Shown: positions 46,375-57,909, counted from the stretch's first letter. The stretch: 64,000 nucleotides of DNA from Myoxocephalus aenaeus (GCA_038501785.1 JBAMJR010000003.1:396001-460000), one strand, 5' to 3'. A program made the numbers and translations. Notes: generated by a model from the letters alone, not told the origin.

Positions 46375-46745
46375 TAATTATGACTCAGGTGGGAACTTTC
46401 CCTTACACAAAGCTCAGTTTCCGAGTCAAGCGATCTGCTATATCTGTATCTGTATATAGTTTTGAACTGAAGACAATACACATCATTGTTGTTCTTATGG
46501 CTTAAAACATATCTATGGGATGATGGGAGGAAGGTTCACAATAAGTGCAAGACGTCATGAGAGCTTCTATGATTGTGTGTTTTAAGTATTTAAGAGGTAA
46601 CTGTCCGCTCGTTCAGAGAACAGACTTGGATATGCAATTAGTAAAGTAACATGTATCTCTGACTCTACTCCTTTTTTGCAAAGAAATACATGTCCTGATT
46701 AATGATTTTACAACCGGTGTCGAGTAACAATTTTTCTAACATAGT
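46375..46745 (+). mobile_element. LTR-like block, possibly a solo LTR
   Basis: Present here but mostly absent at the matching place in ZNF-C (26120-26170 keeps only its last part). It starts near 'TGACTCAGGTGGG', has a 'TATTTAAGAGG' element and ends 'GAGTAACAATTTTTCTAACA'. A related end occurs near 44690. No internal coding region, and the ends are not proven by a duplication. Confidence 0.3.
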
Positions 46746-46823
46746 CAAACTCTTTGAATGTCTCCACTAATGAAAGCTGATATCAGTCTGAAGTCACAGT
46801 TGTCCATAATGTGCTCCCTGCAG

Positions 46824-47899
46824 ATGTCCAGCAGCTGTTGGCGATTAAAGCAGATGTCCCCCCTGAGTGCCTGGACCAGGAGGACCCAGAGGACCCGGAT
46901 CCCCTCCACATAAAAGAGGAAAAGGAGGATCTCTGGTCCCGTCTAGAGGGAGAGCAGCTTAATGTGCTGGAGGAGGCCGATATCACCAAGTTTCTATCCA
47001 CTGCTGTTACTGTGAAGAGTGAAGATGATGAACCTGAGACCTCACGGCTTCATCAAAGCCAGACAGAGGACAACAGAGAGGTGGAGCCTCCAGCCGGCAG
47101 ATCAGAGACACTGATAAAAACTGAAACTGACGGAGAGGACTGTGGAGGATCAGGACCAGCCAGGAACCTAAATCCACATTATTATTCACATCCAAATGCA
47201 GATGATGAAAAGGCTTTAGAATCTTCTGAGACTGAAGTCAGTTATGTGGATTGGCAAGAACAATATTCTGGACCTAAAAGTGAAGACAGGGACACTGTTT
47301 GGAAGGAGACCAGGGCATTTAGTTGTGATGTTTGTAGGAAAAGATTTACAAAGTCGGGAAGTCTGAAGAAACACATGAGATTCCACACAATAGAGAAGCC
47401 ATTCAGTTGTGAGGTTTGTGGGAACAGATTTACAGAACAGGGACATCTGAAGACACACATGAGTGTCCACACAAGAGAGAAGCCATTTAGTTGTGAGGTT
47501 TGTGGGAACAGATTTACAGAGTCGGGAAGTCTGAAGAAACACATGAGAGTCCACACAGGAGAGAAGCCATTCAGTTGTGAGGTTTGTGGGAACAGATTTA
47601 CAGAACAGGGACATCTGAAGACACACATGCGAGTCCACACAGGAGAGAAGCCATTCAGTTGTGATGAATGTGGGAAAAGATTTACAGTACAGGGAAGTCT
47701 GAAGATACACATGAGAGTCCACACAGGAGAGAAGCCATTTAGTTGTGATGTTTGTGGGAAAAGATTTACAATACAGGGACATCTGAAGAGACACATGAGA
47801 GTCCACACAGGAGAGAAGCCATTTAGTTGTGAGGTTTGTGGGAACAGATTTACAGAGTCGGGAAGTCTGAAGAAACACATGAGAGTCCACAGAGAATAA
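46824..47899 (+). CDS. ZNF-E exon 2: acidic linker and seven C2H2 fingers
   Basis: Starts after 'TCCCTGCAG' (AG at 46822-46823) and joins in phase 1 to exon 1 at 43129-43273, giving 406 residues. The linker has one H-I-K-E-E and 'TVKSEDDE', with a threonine/serine-rich spacer. Seven fingers; contact residues (-1,2,3,6): KGSK, EGHT, EGSK, EGHT, VGSI, IGHR, EGSK. The EGHT and EGSK fingers alternate, which points to duplication of two-finger units. The mirror gene ZNF-C has eleven fingers and three K-E-E motifs, so both regions changed after the arm duplication. Predicted nuclear DNA-binding protein. Confidence 0.92.
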
Positions 47900-48836
47900 T
47901 TAGTTTGTTCCAGTTGTGAAACATTAATGATGGAAGTTCATTCTTCTCTTTCTCTTTATAAAAAAAAAAAATACATCTGTTTTTAAAAATGCATTTAGCT
48001 GTGTAATGTTTTAAAACACAAGTTTACTTTGTGTTACTGAAACTTTTACACTTCATTTTACAGATCCCATCTTTTGTATAATTCTCTAGAAATAAGCTTC
48101 TATGTAACTGTAAACTCACAGGAAGGTTCTTGGAAAAGATGTGATGGATAGTTGAGACAGTTTTTAACTGTCTGATCTAATTAATGTCTTGTGTCACCTA
48201 GAAAGCCTTTATTTTATTTTGTACTATTGTCTACAGGCAAGCAAACTGTTCAACATGTATATGAATAACATCAATTCAACTGTCCTGATATTCTGCGTGG
48301 AAAAGAGCAAGTTGGCCAACGTTCTGCTTTTCATACTTGGCGTGCTGACTGCTACATTTCTGGAGTTCAAAGAACAAAATGTACTTCAGCTATTTGGTTA
48401 CGATTGAGGAGGAACTCTGGGTGAATATCGTGATCATTTAAACAGCTGATTTTCATTTAGTTTGTTCTGTTATTCCTGCTAACCTTACCGTCCATCTTTC
48501 GCAATATTATTTAGTTTGATTTAATACAATTTTGCCAAAGTCCTCTTTTTAAAGGGGACTTTTAATTTAGTTTCTCCAGGAAACGAATAAAGTAAAAATG
48601 TTTGGAACAACCTCAACTAACCTACTTTTCTCTTTTTTTTTTAATTACCCGATATGTAATGTGTGATTTAGCTTTGTGAAGTGAGTGAGTTTTTGTGTCC
48701 ATAATTTCGGTGAACAGAGTAAAACCACCTGGTTGAGGATTGATTGTAATCTGCTGAAGATAAACATGTGTATTCTGTATTTCTAGTCCTGTAACAATCT
48801 AATGTAGTTTTTAAAAGTTGTGATGCTAGTCCAGGG
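47900..48836. other. 3' flank of ZNF-E
   Basis: No gene. Carries AATAAA at about 48587 and the empty site of the 23589-24065 MITE near 48200. The arm match ends at about 48550. Confidence 0.6.
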
Positions 48837-49715
48837 TCCTATTCCTCGTACCTGGTTTACTGAGTTAGCCGGATAATTTTCAGGATAAGATGACGTATGT
48901 CAGGCTTTTCGGTTCCATGAAGCAAGTTTGGATAAATCACCATAGCAACACATCGAAATCCCTTAACCTGCTCCAGGGCAGGTTTACTGAAATTCACTGG
49001 ATAAGCTGGCCACTCCCACCGGACAAAAAAGGCAGCTCCCTTCCTCATTGATGAAGGAGCGATATTAGTTATATTAGTTTTATAGGGAGAGAGTTCTTCC
49101 AGATCGGCAAGATCCGTTCTCACATCATCATGACTTCCTGTACGAGCGCAATCCATTCTGCCGACAAGGAATAATGTAATTACGAGACCTTCTCGAGCCG
49201 TACATTGAACACCACAGGCGCAGCCGATTGACCGTCTCACATACTGTATGCAGAGCCTATCACCCGCTGCAAGCCGTGCAGTTCGTAACGTTTATTTAGC
49301 GCTTAAGAAATTGATGGATGTGTTGAAAGCACTCATAATTATATGACAGTTATTAGTACACCATACCTTTCATTATTGTAGAACATGATTAAGGTGGACT
49401 CATGATAAGAATACAGAGAATCACACACAATTTATTTTCACTTCTTCAATTGATTGAATTTCTGATTTTGAATAATATATACATACTGATCCGCCCATAC
49501 ACATATTCAAACTCCTAGTTATATGGTAATCTACACCTACATGAATATACACATATAGTACATGTACTGCGCATACAGTAGATATATCCTCATAAGTATA
49601 TATTAATTTGTATACTACTGCCAGCATGCACATTTAAATAAATATAATCTGATTGATTTGGGTGATGAGGCACTTAAAATTAGCCGATACATTTTCCCAA
49701 CACTGACGCATATTT
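48837..49715 (+). mobile_element. PIF/Harbinger remnant, copy 2
   Basis: Starts 'GGGTCCTATTCCTCG', a Harbinger-like end, followed by 'GTTTACTGAGTTAGCCGGAT'. The plus strand near 49260-49340 keeps 'AVRNV..L'-type codons. It ends at the ZNF-F promoter side ('CTGACGCAT') without the other terminal repeat. Confidence 0.55.
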
Positions 49716-50068
49716 TGAAGGTAACCCCGCAAGCTGCAGCTGACCCGGATGCTCCTCCGTTAGCAACATGGCGGCTACCGTCAGGAGCAACAGCACCGTC
49801 TCGTTGTTGTGTTGATAAAGTGAAGGTAGCTCCTTCAGTACTGATCCAGCAGAGTCTCTGTATGTCTGGATAAACCTTCTGAATGGACTTCTAGATGTTC
49901 ACCTTTGTTCCCGGATGTTGTTCCTCTGACTCATCTCCCGGTAGCCTACAGAGATACTGAAGTTAGCTTAGCATGCTGCAAACAGACACAGCTCGTCCCA
50001 GTTCAATGGAGAGGAAACGGGGTTAGTGACGGAGTTTGTGTGGAGGAAACGGTTCTGTCGTTGTGAAA
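49716..50068 (+). promoter_or_regulatory. Promoter and 5' untranslated region of ZNF-F
   Basis: Same block as in A, B and D, with CAACATGGCGGC at 49764-49775. It abuts the Harbinger remnant, so any upstream elements beyond about 50 bp differ from the other copies. Confidence 0.55.
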
Positions 50069-50207
50069 ATGTCTAAAGTCAAAATGCTGTTTGAAAGAAC
50101 GACAGCAGAGAACGAGGAGGAACTTTCTAGATCAAAAGAGGAGAACGAGCGACAACGGAGACTACTGGACGCTGTTTTCAACCCGGAAGTCCGGATACAA
50201 AGAGCAG
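50069..50207 (+). CDS. ZNF-F exon 1: N-terminal coiled-coil region
   Basis: The ATG at 50069 opens 46 codons to the donor GT at 50208, phase 1. Same protein as exon 1 of A, B and D. The intron side soon departs from those copies and instead resembles the sequence beside the dead exon at 40929-40999. Confidence 0.82.
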
Positions 50208-50439
50208 GTTGGTGGTCTTTGTTCTATTAGGTAGTTATTTAATAAATAAATCAAATAAAGTGTAAGTTCATAAACTGAATCGTATATATTCTATATTAAA
50301 TCAGACACTGATGGCACAGCGCTGTGTATTTATCGTCTATGGCTCAGGGGCCATGATGAGAATCAGATGGATGAAGAGTGTTTGTTGAACTAATATAAAT
50401 TAAAACGTAAAGAAACATGTAATTTCAATGGGAACTGTG

Positions 50440-51340
50440 TTGTTGGTTACCCTTTTTTGCCAGTGCATTAAAGTTTGGTTTCAGTTTGGTTCTCAGGACA
50501 GATCTGAGGTGTTCATCAGGTAACTGGGATGTGCGGTGTTCATCACGCTGAACGTCTGGGATGCCGTTGTTTGGCAGCATCCTCTGTGATCCTCCTGATG
50601 TTTAGTGAAGCATACAACTCATCCAGTTTAAGAGTTGAACTTCTCCTTTCAGACGGAGTCACATTGAAGATCAATCAGCTCCAATTGAAACTCCTGCAGC
50701 GCTGTATCATAGTCTTATGACAGCCCAGGTAGCCAAAACGTCCGGGCCCACATCCGACTTAAGCTCGGCACGCCGGAAGAAACGCGTTGGGGAAGGAAGC
50801 TGGAAGGTAGAACCTGATGTGTCACATGAGAGCGCAGGGCGGCGCAGTCTCATGGGTCTGATGCATGTTCATTATGCCGAGGAAATAACTCTGGATTCAG
50901 CTGTTTGTTCATTTCACAACTTTAAAAACGTAATTTACTTTGAATAAGGGCTGTTAGAGCGTTTGTACTGGAGAGTGGGATCAACTGAAACGTCTGGATA
51001 ATACAGGAAAAAGGCAAAATGAATGCAGTCTTTAGTATGATTTGAACAATTTTGTACCAATATTCGGCGGGCCGGATTAAAACTCACAACGGGCCATAGT
51101 TTGCCCACCCATGGGTTAGAGGGTACTTGGCTGAAAAATATATTTAACAGGGGGTTCATCACTGATAAAAGGTTAAGAACCACTGCCATAGAGTATTGTG
51201 GCGTGTGAAAGGGTGTTTTATAAAGCATCGAAATCGTACAAATTTTTAGCAAAGAAACCGCCTGAAGCCCAGCGTTGTGGAAAAGTTGTTATTAAATAGA
51301 AATAAATCACACGCTGTCCCTAGTAACATAAGCACAGTCA
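50440..51340. other. ZNF-F intron block shared with B and D
   Basis: No gene. 50440-51090 matches 21290-21905. The end 'GGGCCATAGTTTGCCCACCC' (51080s) looks like a hAT terminal repeat, but no partner was found. Confidence 0.5.
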
Positions 51341-51881
51341 CATCAGAATCGGAAACATTTATTGCCACGTATGTTTTCACATACAAGGAATTTGTCATGG
51401 CAGGTGGTGCAGAACATTGAACAATAAACACAGTGCCAGAAATGGGAGAATGTTAAATTTACATTGGAATATAACATTTAAACTAGCAGCTGTGAGCGGC
51501 TCTGGCATTTTTGTCGAGCACCGCCTTTCACCGAGATTTATTAATTCAGGTGTCCATTGGCATTTTGTGTGAAACTACCCATTGAACACTCAGGAAATCC
51601 CTAAAGGACCTACGCTGCTAAAAGACACTGTTTTTTTAGTCAGATAGACATCACACTACCCACCAGAGGGAAAAAACACTGTTTCCTTGCAGTGTACTAA
51701 AACACAACACAGAGAGACGGAAAATCAGCTGTTCATTTTTACTCTGCGCGACGCGACACACGACCATGCGCTGGTAAACAGTCCATAGTCCACACATACA
51801 CACAGAGTACATGTGATGTTCTTGTTCTGAAAACTGTGTAAACATTGAATAGTTTGATTTTCTATAGAACATATTTTGACT

Positions 51882-51884
<3 letters not shown>

Positions 51885-51959
<75 letters not shown>
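51885..51959. repeat. TA microsatellite
   Basis: About 37 uninterrupted TA units in the ZNF-F intron. Confidence 0.95.
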
Positions 51960-51961
<2 letters not shown>

Positions 51962-52773
51962 GAGTACATATTTAGTTTGAAAACAAAAACTGTTGTAATA
52001 TTTTTTCATTTGCACACACCCCATGACGCTTGATCTGTAGTGTTAAGTCATTCCTCGGTCCCATTTTATCTCAGTCCCTCTCTCATTTTGATGAAAGTAG
52101 TGACAGACAACACTTCTACTCAAAGTGCGTGAGTGCGCACTCAAAACAAGGCAGATCCTCACTGCACCAGTACAGTATCTGTAACTTTTTCACCCTGAAG
52201 ACCGACTAGAGAACTCGGGTTCAGCAAATGGGAACTGGTCATTTACCTGGTAAAATACAGTCTACCGACTACCACACTGTGACCCATCTCTGCCCAGACA
52301 AAAGCCTCTTACTTGATTCTCATCTGGCGGAGGAGAAAACAACAAATGTCTCCTTAAAGAATCCAGGAATTTAGTGTTCTTCATTCTGCAGGTTAAAGTA
52401 GAGGAGCACGGAGCAAGTTATCTGTTTCTCCTTCAGGATCCAGAAGCAGTCTGTTGTTGGACCAGAGAATGTAGTTATATTCCCTCAGGGTGTTTTCTTT
52501 AAAGGCACCAACGTTGTTTCACCTCCTTTGAGCAACGTGAGTCTCATGGACGGTGCAGGGTGAAGGAATGCACCATGTATATTAGGGCTGCAACAACGAA
52601 TCAATACAATTTGATTATTAAAAGAGTTGGCAAAGAATTTCATTATCGAGTCGTTGTGTCGCACGACTATTACGGCAATCAATAAGTCGCGGAGATGTTT
52701 GCGTATAATTAAAAAAAAGTTGAGTTGAGCGCAGCAAAAAAAAAACAGTGGACAGAAGGTCCAGAAGGTTCTG

Positions 52774-55700
52774 GTGCAGCCCATTGTATCCTTTTGTATG
52801 TCACTGCGTGGTCGAATTGCTTGCTACTATAACTTAGCAGCTAGGCTAACCATTGTCTTTAGCTTGCTAGCTAGTCATTCATTCCCCGTGTTTGAGCTCA
52901 ATGACTTGGCTCTCACTGAGACTTGGATCACACCAGACAACACAGCTACCCCTGCTGCTCTCTCCTCTGCCTTCTCCTTCAGCCACACACCTCGGCCCAG
53001 TGGCCGGGGCGGTGGCACAGGTCTACTTATCTCTCCCAAGTGGAGTTTTTCTGTCTCCACGCTTCCACTGTCTACCCCACTGTCTTTTGAGTTTCACGCT
53101 GTGACGGTTACTCATCCGGTTCAACTAAACATTGTTGTTCTCTATCGTCCACCTGGTTCCCTGGGAGATTTCTTGGAAGAAGTAGATGTCCTCCTATCAA
53201 ACTTCCCAGAAAACGGCCCTCCGCTCATCCTTTTGGGTGACTTTAACATCCAGACAGAGAAGTCATGCGACCTGCTACTCTTACTGTCTTCCTTTGCTCT
53301 CTTACTCAGTCCTTCCCCTCCTACTCACAAAGCTGGCAACCACCTCGACCTGATTTTCACCAGAAACTGCTCTACATCCAACCTCACCGTAACCCCTCTA
53401 CATGTCTCCGATCACTTCTTTATCTCTTACACTCTCCCACTCATTGGAACTGACAAACCTGTCACACCAACAGACTCTGCACCTGTCCGTCGCAACATCC
53501 GCTCCCTCTCGCCCTCCTCTCTGGCCTCGTCTGTTCTGTCAGCCCTTCCGTCAACTGACTCCTTTTCACTCTTGCATCCTAACTCTGCCACAGAAATGCT
53601 CCTCTCTACTCTGTCTTCCTCTCTAGATTCTCTCTGTCCTCTTACAGCACGAAAGGTCCGCAAGTCCTCTCCGGCTCCGTGGTTGTCTGACTCAGTGCGA
53701 GTCGAGAGAGCCACCATGCGTGCATCAGAAAGGAAATGGCGAAAAACCAAACATGCCGATGACCTGCTCGCCTATCGCTCTCTTCTCTCCTCCTTCTCTG
53801 CTTCTATCTCTGCAGCCAAAAGCCTGTTCTACCAATCTAGAATCGAATCAAATTTTTCTAACCCCAAAAAACTCTTCTCTATCTTCTCCAACCTCCTTGA
53901 CCCCCCCTGTCCTCCTCCTCCCTCCACCCTTCTACCGAGCCACTTTGTTGACTACTTTACAAAAAAGATAGAAGACATACGCTCCTCATTTAACAATCCG
54001 TCTTCCATAACCTCACCTCCATTAACTTCATCTTCTTCCCCTCTGCTTTCCTCTTTCACCCCCCTGACTCCCAATCAAGTTCTTACCTTGGTAACCTCTG
54101 CCCGCCCAACCACCTGCCCCCTTGACCCCATCCCATCTCACATTTTCCAGTCTATTGCTCCTGATCTTCTTCCCTTTCTCACCCAGCTTATCAACACCTC
54201 CCTCTCAACTGGCTGCTTCCCTAACTCTCTGAAGGAGGCAAGAGTTAACCCTCTCCTAAAGAAACCCACTCTCAACCCGTCGGAAGTCAACAACTACAGA
54301 CCGGTCTCTCTCCTTCCCTTTCTTTCCAAAACTCTGGAGCGAGCTATCTTTAACCAAGTCTCCTCCTTTCTCCACCAGAACAACCTTCTGGACCCTCACC
54401 AGTCTGGTTTCAAGGCAGGCCACTCAACAGAGACTGCCCTCCTTGCTGTCTCTGAGCAGCTCCACACCGCAAGAGCAGCCTCTCTCTCCTCTGTCCTTAT
54501 CCTTCTAGACCTTTCTGCCGCCTTTGACACAGTGAACCATCAGATCCTCATTTCTTCCCTCCAGGACCTGGGTATCTCAGGCACTGTGCTCTCCCTCTTC
54601 TTGTCCTACCTCAAGGACCGCACCTACCGGGTAACCTGGAGAGGATCTGTGTCTGAGCCTTGTCCTCTCACTACTGGGGTCCCTCAAGGCTCCGTCCTGG
54701 GTCCTCTTCTCTTTTCTCTGTACACCAACTCTCTCGGCTCTGTCATTCGCGCCCATGGCTTTTCCTACCACAGCTATGCTGATGACACCCAACTGATCCT
54801 CTCGTTTCCCCAGTCAGAAACACAGGTAGCGGCACGAATCTCTGCCTGTCTGACTGACATCTCTCAGTGGATGTCCGCGCACCACCTGAAAATCAACCCT
54901 GACAAGACGGAACTACTTTTCCTTCCAGGAAAGGGCTCTCCCACCCACGACCTGACTATCACCTTCAACAACTCAGTGTTGACCCCGACCCCGACTGCCA
55001 GGAACCTCGGTGTGACACTTGACAGTCAACTCTCCCTGACTGCCAACATTACCGCAACAACGCGTTCCTGTAGGTACATGTTGTACAACATCAGGAGGAT
55101 ACGTCCCCTTCTCACCCAGAAGGCGACACAGGTTCTGGTCCAGGCTCTGATCATCTCGCGACTTGACTACTGTAACTCCCTCCTGGCAGGTCTACCCGCT
55201 AACGCCATTCGACCTTTACAGCTCATCCAGAATGCAGCTGCTCGACTGGTCTTCAACCTCCCGAAATTCACCCACACTACCCCGCTCCTCCGCACACTCC
55301 ACTGGCTACCGGTGGTCGCCCGCATCCGCTTCAAAACATTGGTACTTACGTATCGTGCCACGAACAGATCGGGTCCTATCTATATACAGGACATGGTAAC
55401 ACCGTACACCCCAGCTCGGGCACTCCGCTCGGCTTCTGCTAAACGACTTGTAGCTCCGTCACTACGAGCTAAACACTCAACAAAGTCACGACTGTTTGCT
55501 GTCCTGGCTCCTCAATGGTGGAATGAGCTCCCCATTGACATCAGGACAGCAGAAAGTCTCTACATCTTCCGCCGAAAACTAAAAACGCATCTCTTTCGAC
55601 TACACCTTGAATAAGGAAGGTAGCACTGTACTAGCACTCTAGTAGCACTTGATGTCTCTTATTTATAGCACTTTGTAATTTTCGAAATTTAACTCTAGCG

Positions 55701-55826
55701 AAGAAACTGCACTTTATTGATTATTGATTGTTGTTTTTCTGAGTTTGTACTCATGATTGAATGCACTATTGTAAGTCGCTTTGGATAAAAGCGTCAGCTA
55801 AATGACATGTAATGTAATGTAATGTT
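52774..55826 (+). mobile_element. L2 (Maui-like) LINE copy
   Basis: Coding region followed by a short 3' region ending 'GTAAGTCGCTTTGGATAAAA' (from 55771) and an ATGTA repeat tail (about 55806-55824). That tail is the template-recognition end shared with the V-SINE at 19893. Inserted in the hAT element. Confidence 0.85.
52798..55614 (+). CDS. L2-type LINE ORF: endonuclease and reverse transcriptase, uninterrupted
   Basis: A single frame of 938 residues from ATG 52798. Order: apurinic-type endonuclease with 'LALTETW' (about residue 38), 'ILLGDFNI' (about 146), 'LDLIFT' and 'VSDHF' (about 202); then reverse transcriptase with 'NNYRPVSLLPFLSKTLERA', 'SVLILLDLSAAFDTV', 'TGVPQGSVLGPLLFSLYT', catalytic Y-A-D-D (about 659), 'RNLGVTLD', 'SRLDYCNSLLAGLP' and C-terminal 'LHWLPVVARI'. 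No stop or frameshift, so this copy is young and could have been active. The N-terminus before 'LALTETW' looks short and atypical, so the first endonuclease motif may be missing. Confidence 0.9.
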   Translation: MSLRGRIACYYNLAARLTIVFSLLASHSFPVFELNDLALTETWITPDNTATPAALSSAFSFSHTPRPSGRGGGTGLLISPKWSFSVSTLPLSTPLSFEFHAVTVTHPVQLNIVVLYRPPGSLGDFLEEVDVLLSNFPENGPPLILLGDFNIQTEKSCDLLLLLSSFALLLSPSPPTHKAGNHLDLIFTRNCSTSNLTVTPLHVSDHFFISYTLPLIGTDKPVTPTDSAPVRRNIRSLSPSSLASSVLSALPSTDSFSLLHPNSATEMLLSTLSSSLDSLCPLTARKVRKSSPAPWLSDSVRVERATMRASERKWRKTKHADDLLAYRSLLSSFSASISAAKSLFYQSRIESNFSNPKKLFSIFSNLLDPPCPPPPSTLLPSHFVDYFTKKIEDIRSSFNNPSSITSPPLTSSSSPLLSSFTPLTPNQVLTLVTSARPTTCPLDPIPSHIFQSIAPDLLPFLTQLINTSLSTGCFPNSLKEARVNPLLKKPTLNPSEVNNYRPVSLLPFLSKTLERAIFNQVSSFLHQNNLLDPHQSGFKAGHSTETALLAVSEQLHTARAASLSSVLILLDLSAAFDTVNHQILISSLQDLGISGTVLSLFLSYLKDRTYRVTWRGSVSEPCPLTTGVPQGSVLGPLLFSLYTNSLGSVIRAHGFSYHSYADDTQLILSFPQSETQVAARISACLTDISQWMSAHHLKINPDKTELLFLPGKGSPTHDLTITFNNSVLTPTPTARNLGVTLDSQLSLTANITATTRSCRYMLYNIRRIRPLLTQKATQVLVQALIISRLDYCNSLLAGLPANAIRPLQLIQNAAARLVFNLPKFTHTTPLLRTLHWLPVVARIRFKTLVLTYRATNRSGPIYIQDMVTPYTPARALRSASAKRLVAPSLRAKHSTKSRLFAVLAPQWWNELPIDIRTAESLYIFRRKLKTHLFRLHLE

Positions 55827-56134
55827 GAAACCACGTTTCTTCGTTTTAAAATACCGCGGGGGCTTCAAAAGAAGCAATGTGTAAATGTAGCCTCTGAGGT
55901 ACGGTGCAGAATGCCCCGTGTCAGTGTGTGTTTGCTCTTGAACCGTGAATTTCCAGGTATCTACAGAATGTAAGTATTTAGTTAACTCCTTCAGTTTATT
56001 CTGATTTGTTTTGTATGATGTAAGGTTAAACTGGAATTCTCTGGAGAACTGGAGTTCTGCGTCTGTGAGTGTAGTGTAGAGAACAAGTTCTGACATTCAA
56101 ACAAATCCTGTTAAGTTTTCTGATCTGTATTTTT

Positions 56135-57190
56135 CAGTGTTTCCCCCACCGTTATAATAGGGGGCGGGCCCCTGAAGAAACCCCCGCCCCCCTGTAATTT
56201 TCTCAATAGCGCCAGATCACAAGTCGTCATTTAAGTTTCTCTTTCCTATAGAACAGGTCTACACCTTGTTCTGTTATTAAATAAACTAAACGGCCGTATT
56301 TTATTGATCTTATCCACACACAGCTTGTCATTTCGGTCTCTACATGGTCGCGTTAACACTTCTCCTTTGCTCTGCGTCGCGCACAGCGGAGTTCTGTCCC
56401 GATGCGCACAGACACGTGCGCACGCACACACAGGTAAGCACTGAGCACACAGCAGTGGACAGAGAGCGTCGAAAAATATGTCGCGTGAAAAACAGATCTA
56501 TATCTGCGTTTTAAACGCTCCCAGGGTGAAGATGGCAACAGCAGCTCTCATGTGAGGAACACCGGAGCATCTCTCTGAACCCGGAGCAGCTCTCCTGCTC
56601 CAGGTGAAAGAGACAAAGTGCTCGTGTCTTCTACCAACAATGAGCTGCTGGCTTCACATATTACAAAAGTACAAAGTACACGGACATAAAACTAAGTCAT
56701 TAATAAATACATGGAGAAAAGCCTGTACTTTCGGGTAAATGTTTATGTTACGCCGTTAACAGGTTACGCTTGCACGACTTGATTTTTGGCTCTTTGCCAG
56801 AAGTCTCCGTGACGTCCTTTCTGCTGCTGCGTGTCTCAAAACATGAATTGTATCAAATCTACAACCCCGTTTTTAGAAGGTGTAGAGGCTCACTGCAGCC
56901 ATTAATACTGATGCAACTTGATGCTCATCTGCACTCATTCTGTTTTGTTTGGCAAAACAAAAAAATGGCGTATTGTTTTCCACAATGAGCTATTTAGTAG
57001 TAACTCAATATTAGTTTTTTTTGCACAGATATAACTTTATTTTCATTGTTCCAAGTGATTGCAATTTAAAAATAAAAAAAATTGTCTGGTGGAGCAATCT
57101 GATTTACTTGAAAGTGATTGCAATTTTCTTTATTCTGTTATTTATTAAAGCACAGATGGAGTCACAAAATGAAGTTATTTACAGAAAAAG
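56135..57190. mobile_element. CAGTGTTTCCCC MITE, copy 4 (right end lost)
   Basis: Begins 'CAGTGTTTCCCCCACC', same orientation as copy 1. The match stops at 'TTACAGAAAAAGAGAACC', before the second end. Also nested in the hAT element. Confidence 0.75.
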
Positions 57191-57909
57191 AGAACCCCCC
57201 CACCCCCAAAGCCTATAATACAAAGCCTATATATTTGGCAGATGTAAGGCATACATGTGTATGTTTTGTGTTAGTCCATTTTTTTAATTACTTTAACAGC
57301 TCAGGGATGTTCAAGGAGCAACCTGTTTGTGCACTTTCTGAAGATTTCAGTCAGTTCTGTTTTTGAATAAAGGGTTGGAAATTAATGCTTTTTTGTGGGT
57401 TTTTTTTTTATCCGATTAATCGAAAGAATAATCAACAGTTTAATAGATTGTTAAAATAATCGTTTGTTGCAGCCCTAATGTATATAGTCTTGGGGACGCC
57501 GTGACTGAGTCACAGGGACTCCCTGGGGTTCCTAGTGGGGCTTGTCCAATGAGGCACCATCTTGTGTGGTTTAAACCAAATAAATTATATGTATACTTCT
57601 TCTTTCACTATATTAGCTACACATGGCCGTTGGTGTACTAGAGGGGAACTAAAGTAACCGGTCAGTGGATCAAGTTACAGTTAGTGGAACATGTAGTCTC
57701 TGCATCTGCTACTAATGCCGTTGGAGTGATTCAGTCAATGCAACACGAGTTGATGTGTGATGTTTACTACAGCAGCAGCATGTTTTTATTTAGGGGTCAT
57801 GCTTCTCTCATTTACAACTAATTCACCTCTTTTTCAGTGATAAACCTCTTAAATAATAGAGTTTAATATAAGACTTCTCAGACGTATGAATGTATTTTAT
57901 TCTCCACAG

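Larger units (their letters stand above)
40905..48550. repeat. Right arm of the 7.6 kb inverted duplication
   Basis: Reverse counterpart of 23320-30920. It contains a broken D-type exon 1 and promoter (40929-41200), the ZNF-E exons and a shorter foldback copy, and lacks the hAT MITE present at 23589-24065. Confidence 0.85.
52583..57477. mobile_element. hAT element with perfect 8 bp duplication, hosting an L2 and a MITE
   Basis: Starts 'TAGGGCTGCAACAACGAATC' and ends 'AATCGTTTGTTGCAGCCCTA'. ATGTATAT flanks both sides (52575-52582, 57478-57485). The inverted ZNF-B intron shows the unoccupied site ATGTAAAT (17785-17792). The element's own sequence is short; most of the 4.9 kb is a nested L2 LINE and a CAGTGTTTCCCC MITE. 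No hAT transposase seen. Confidence 0.92.

Noticed and set aside
53427..53750. Minus-strand and alternative frames over the L2
   Set aside because: Shadows of the 938-codon L2 frame.
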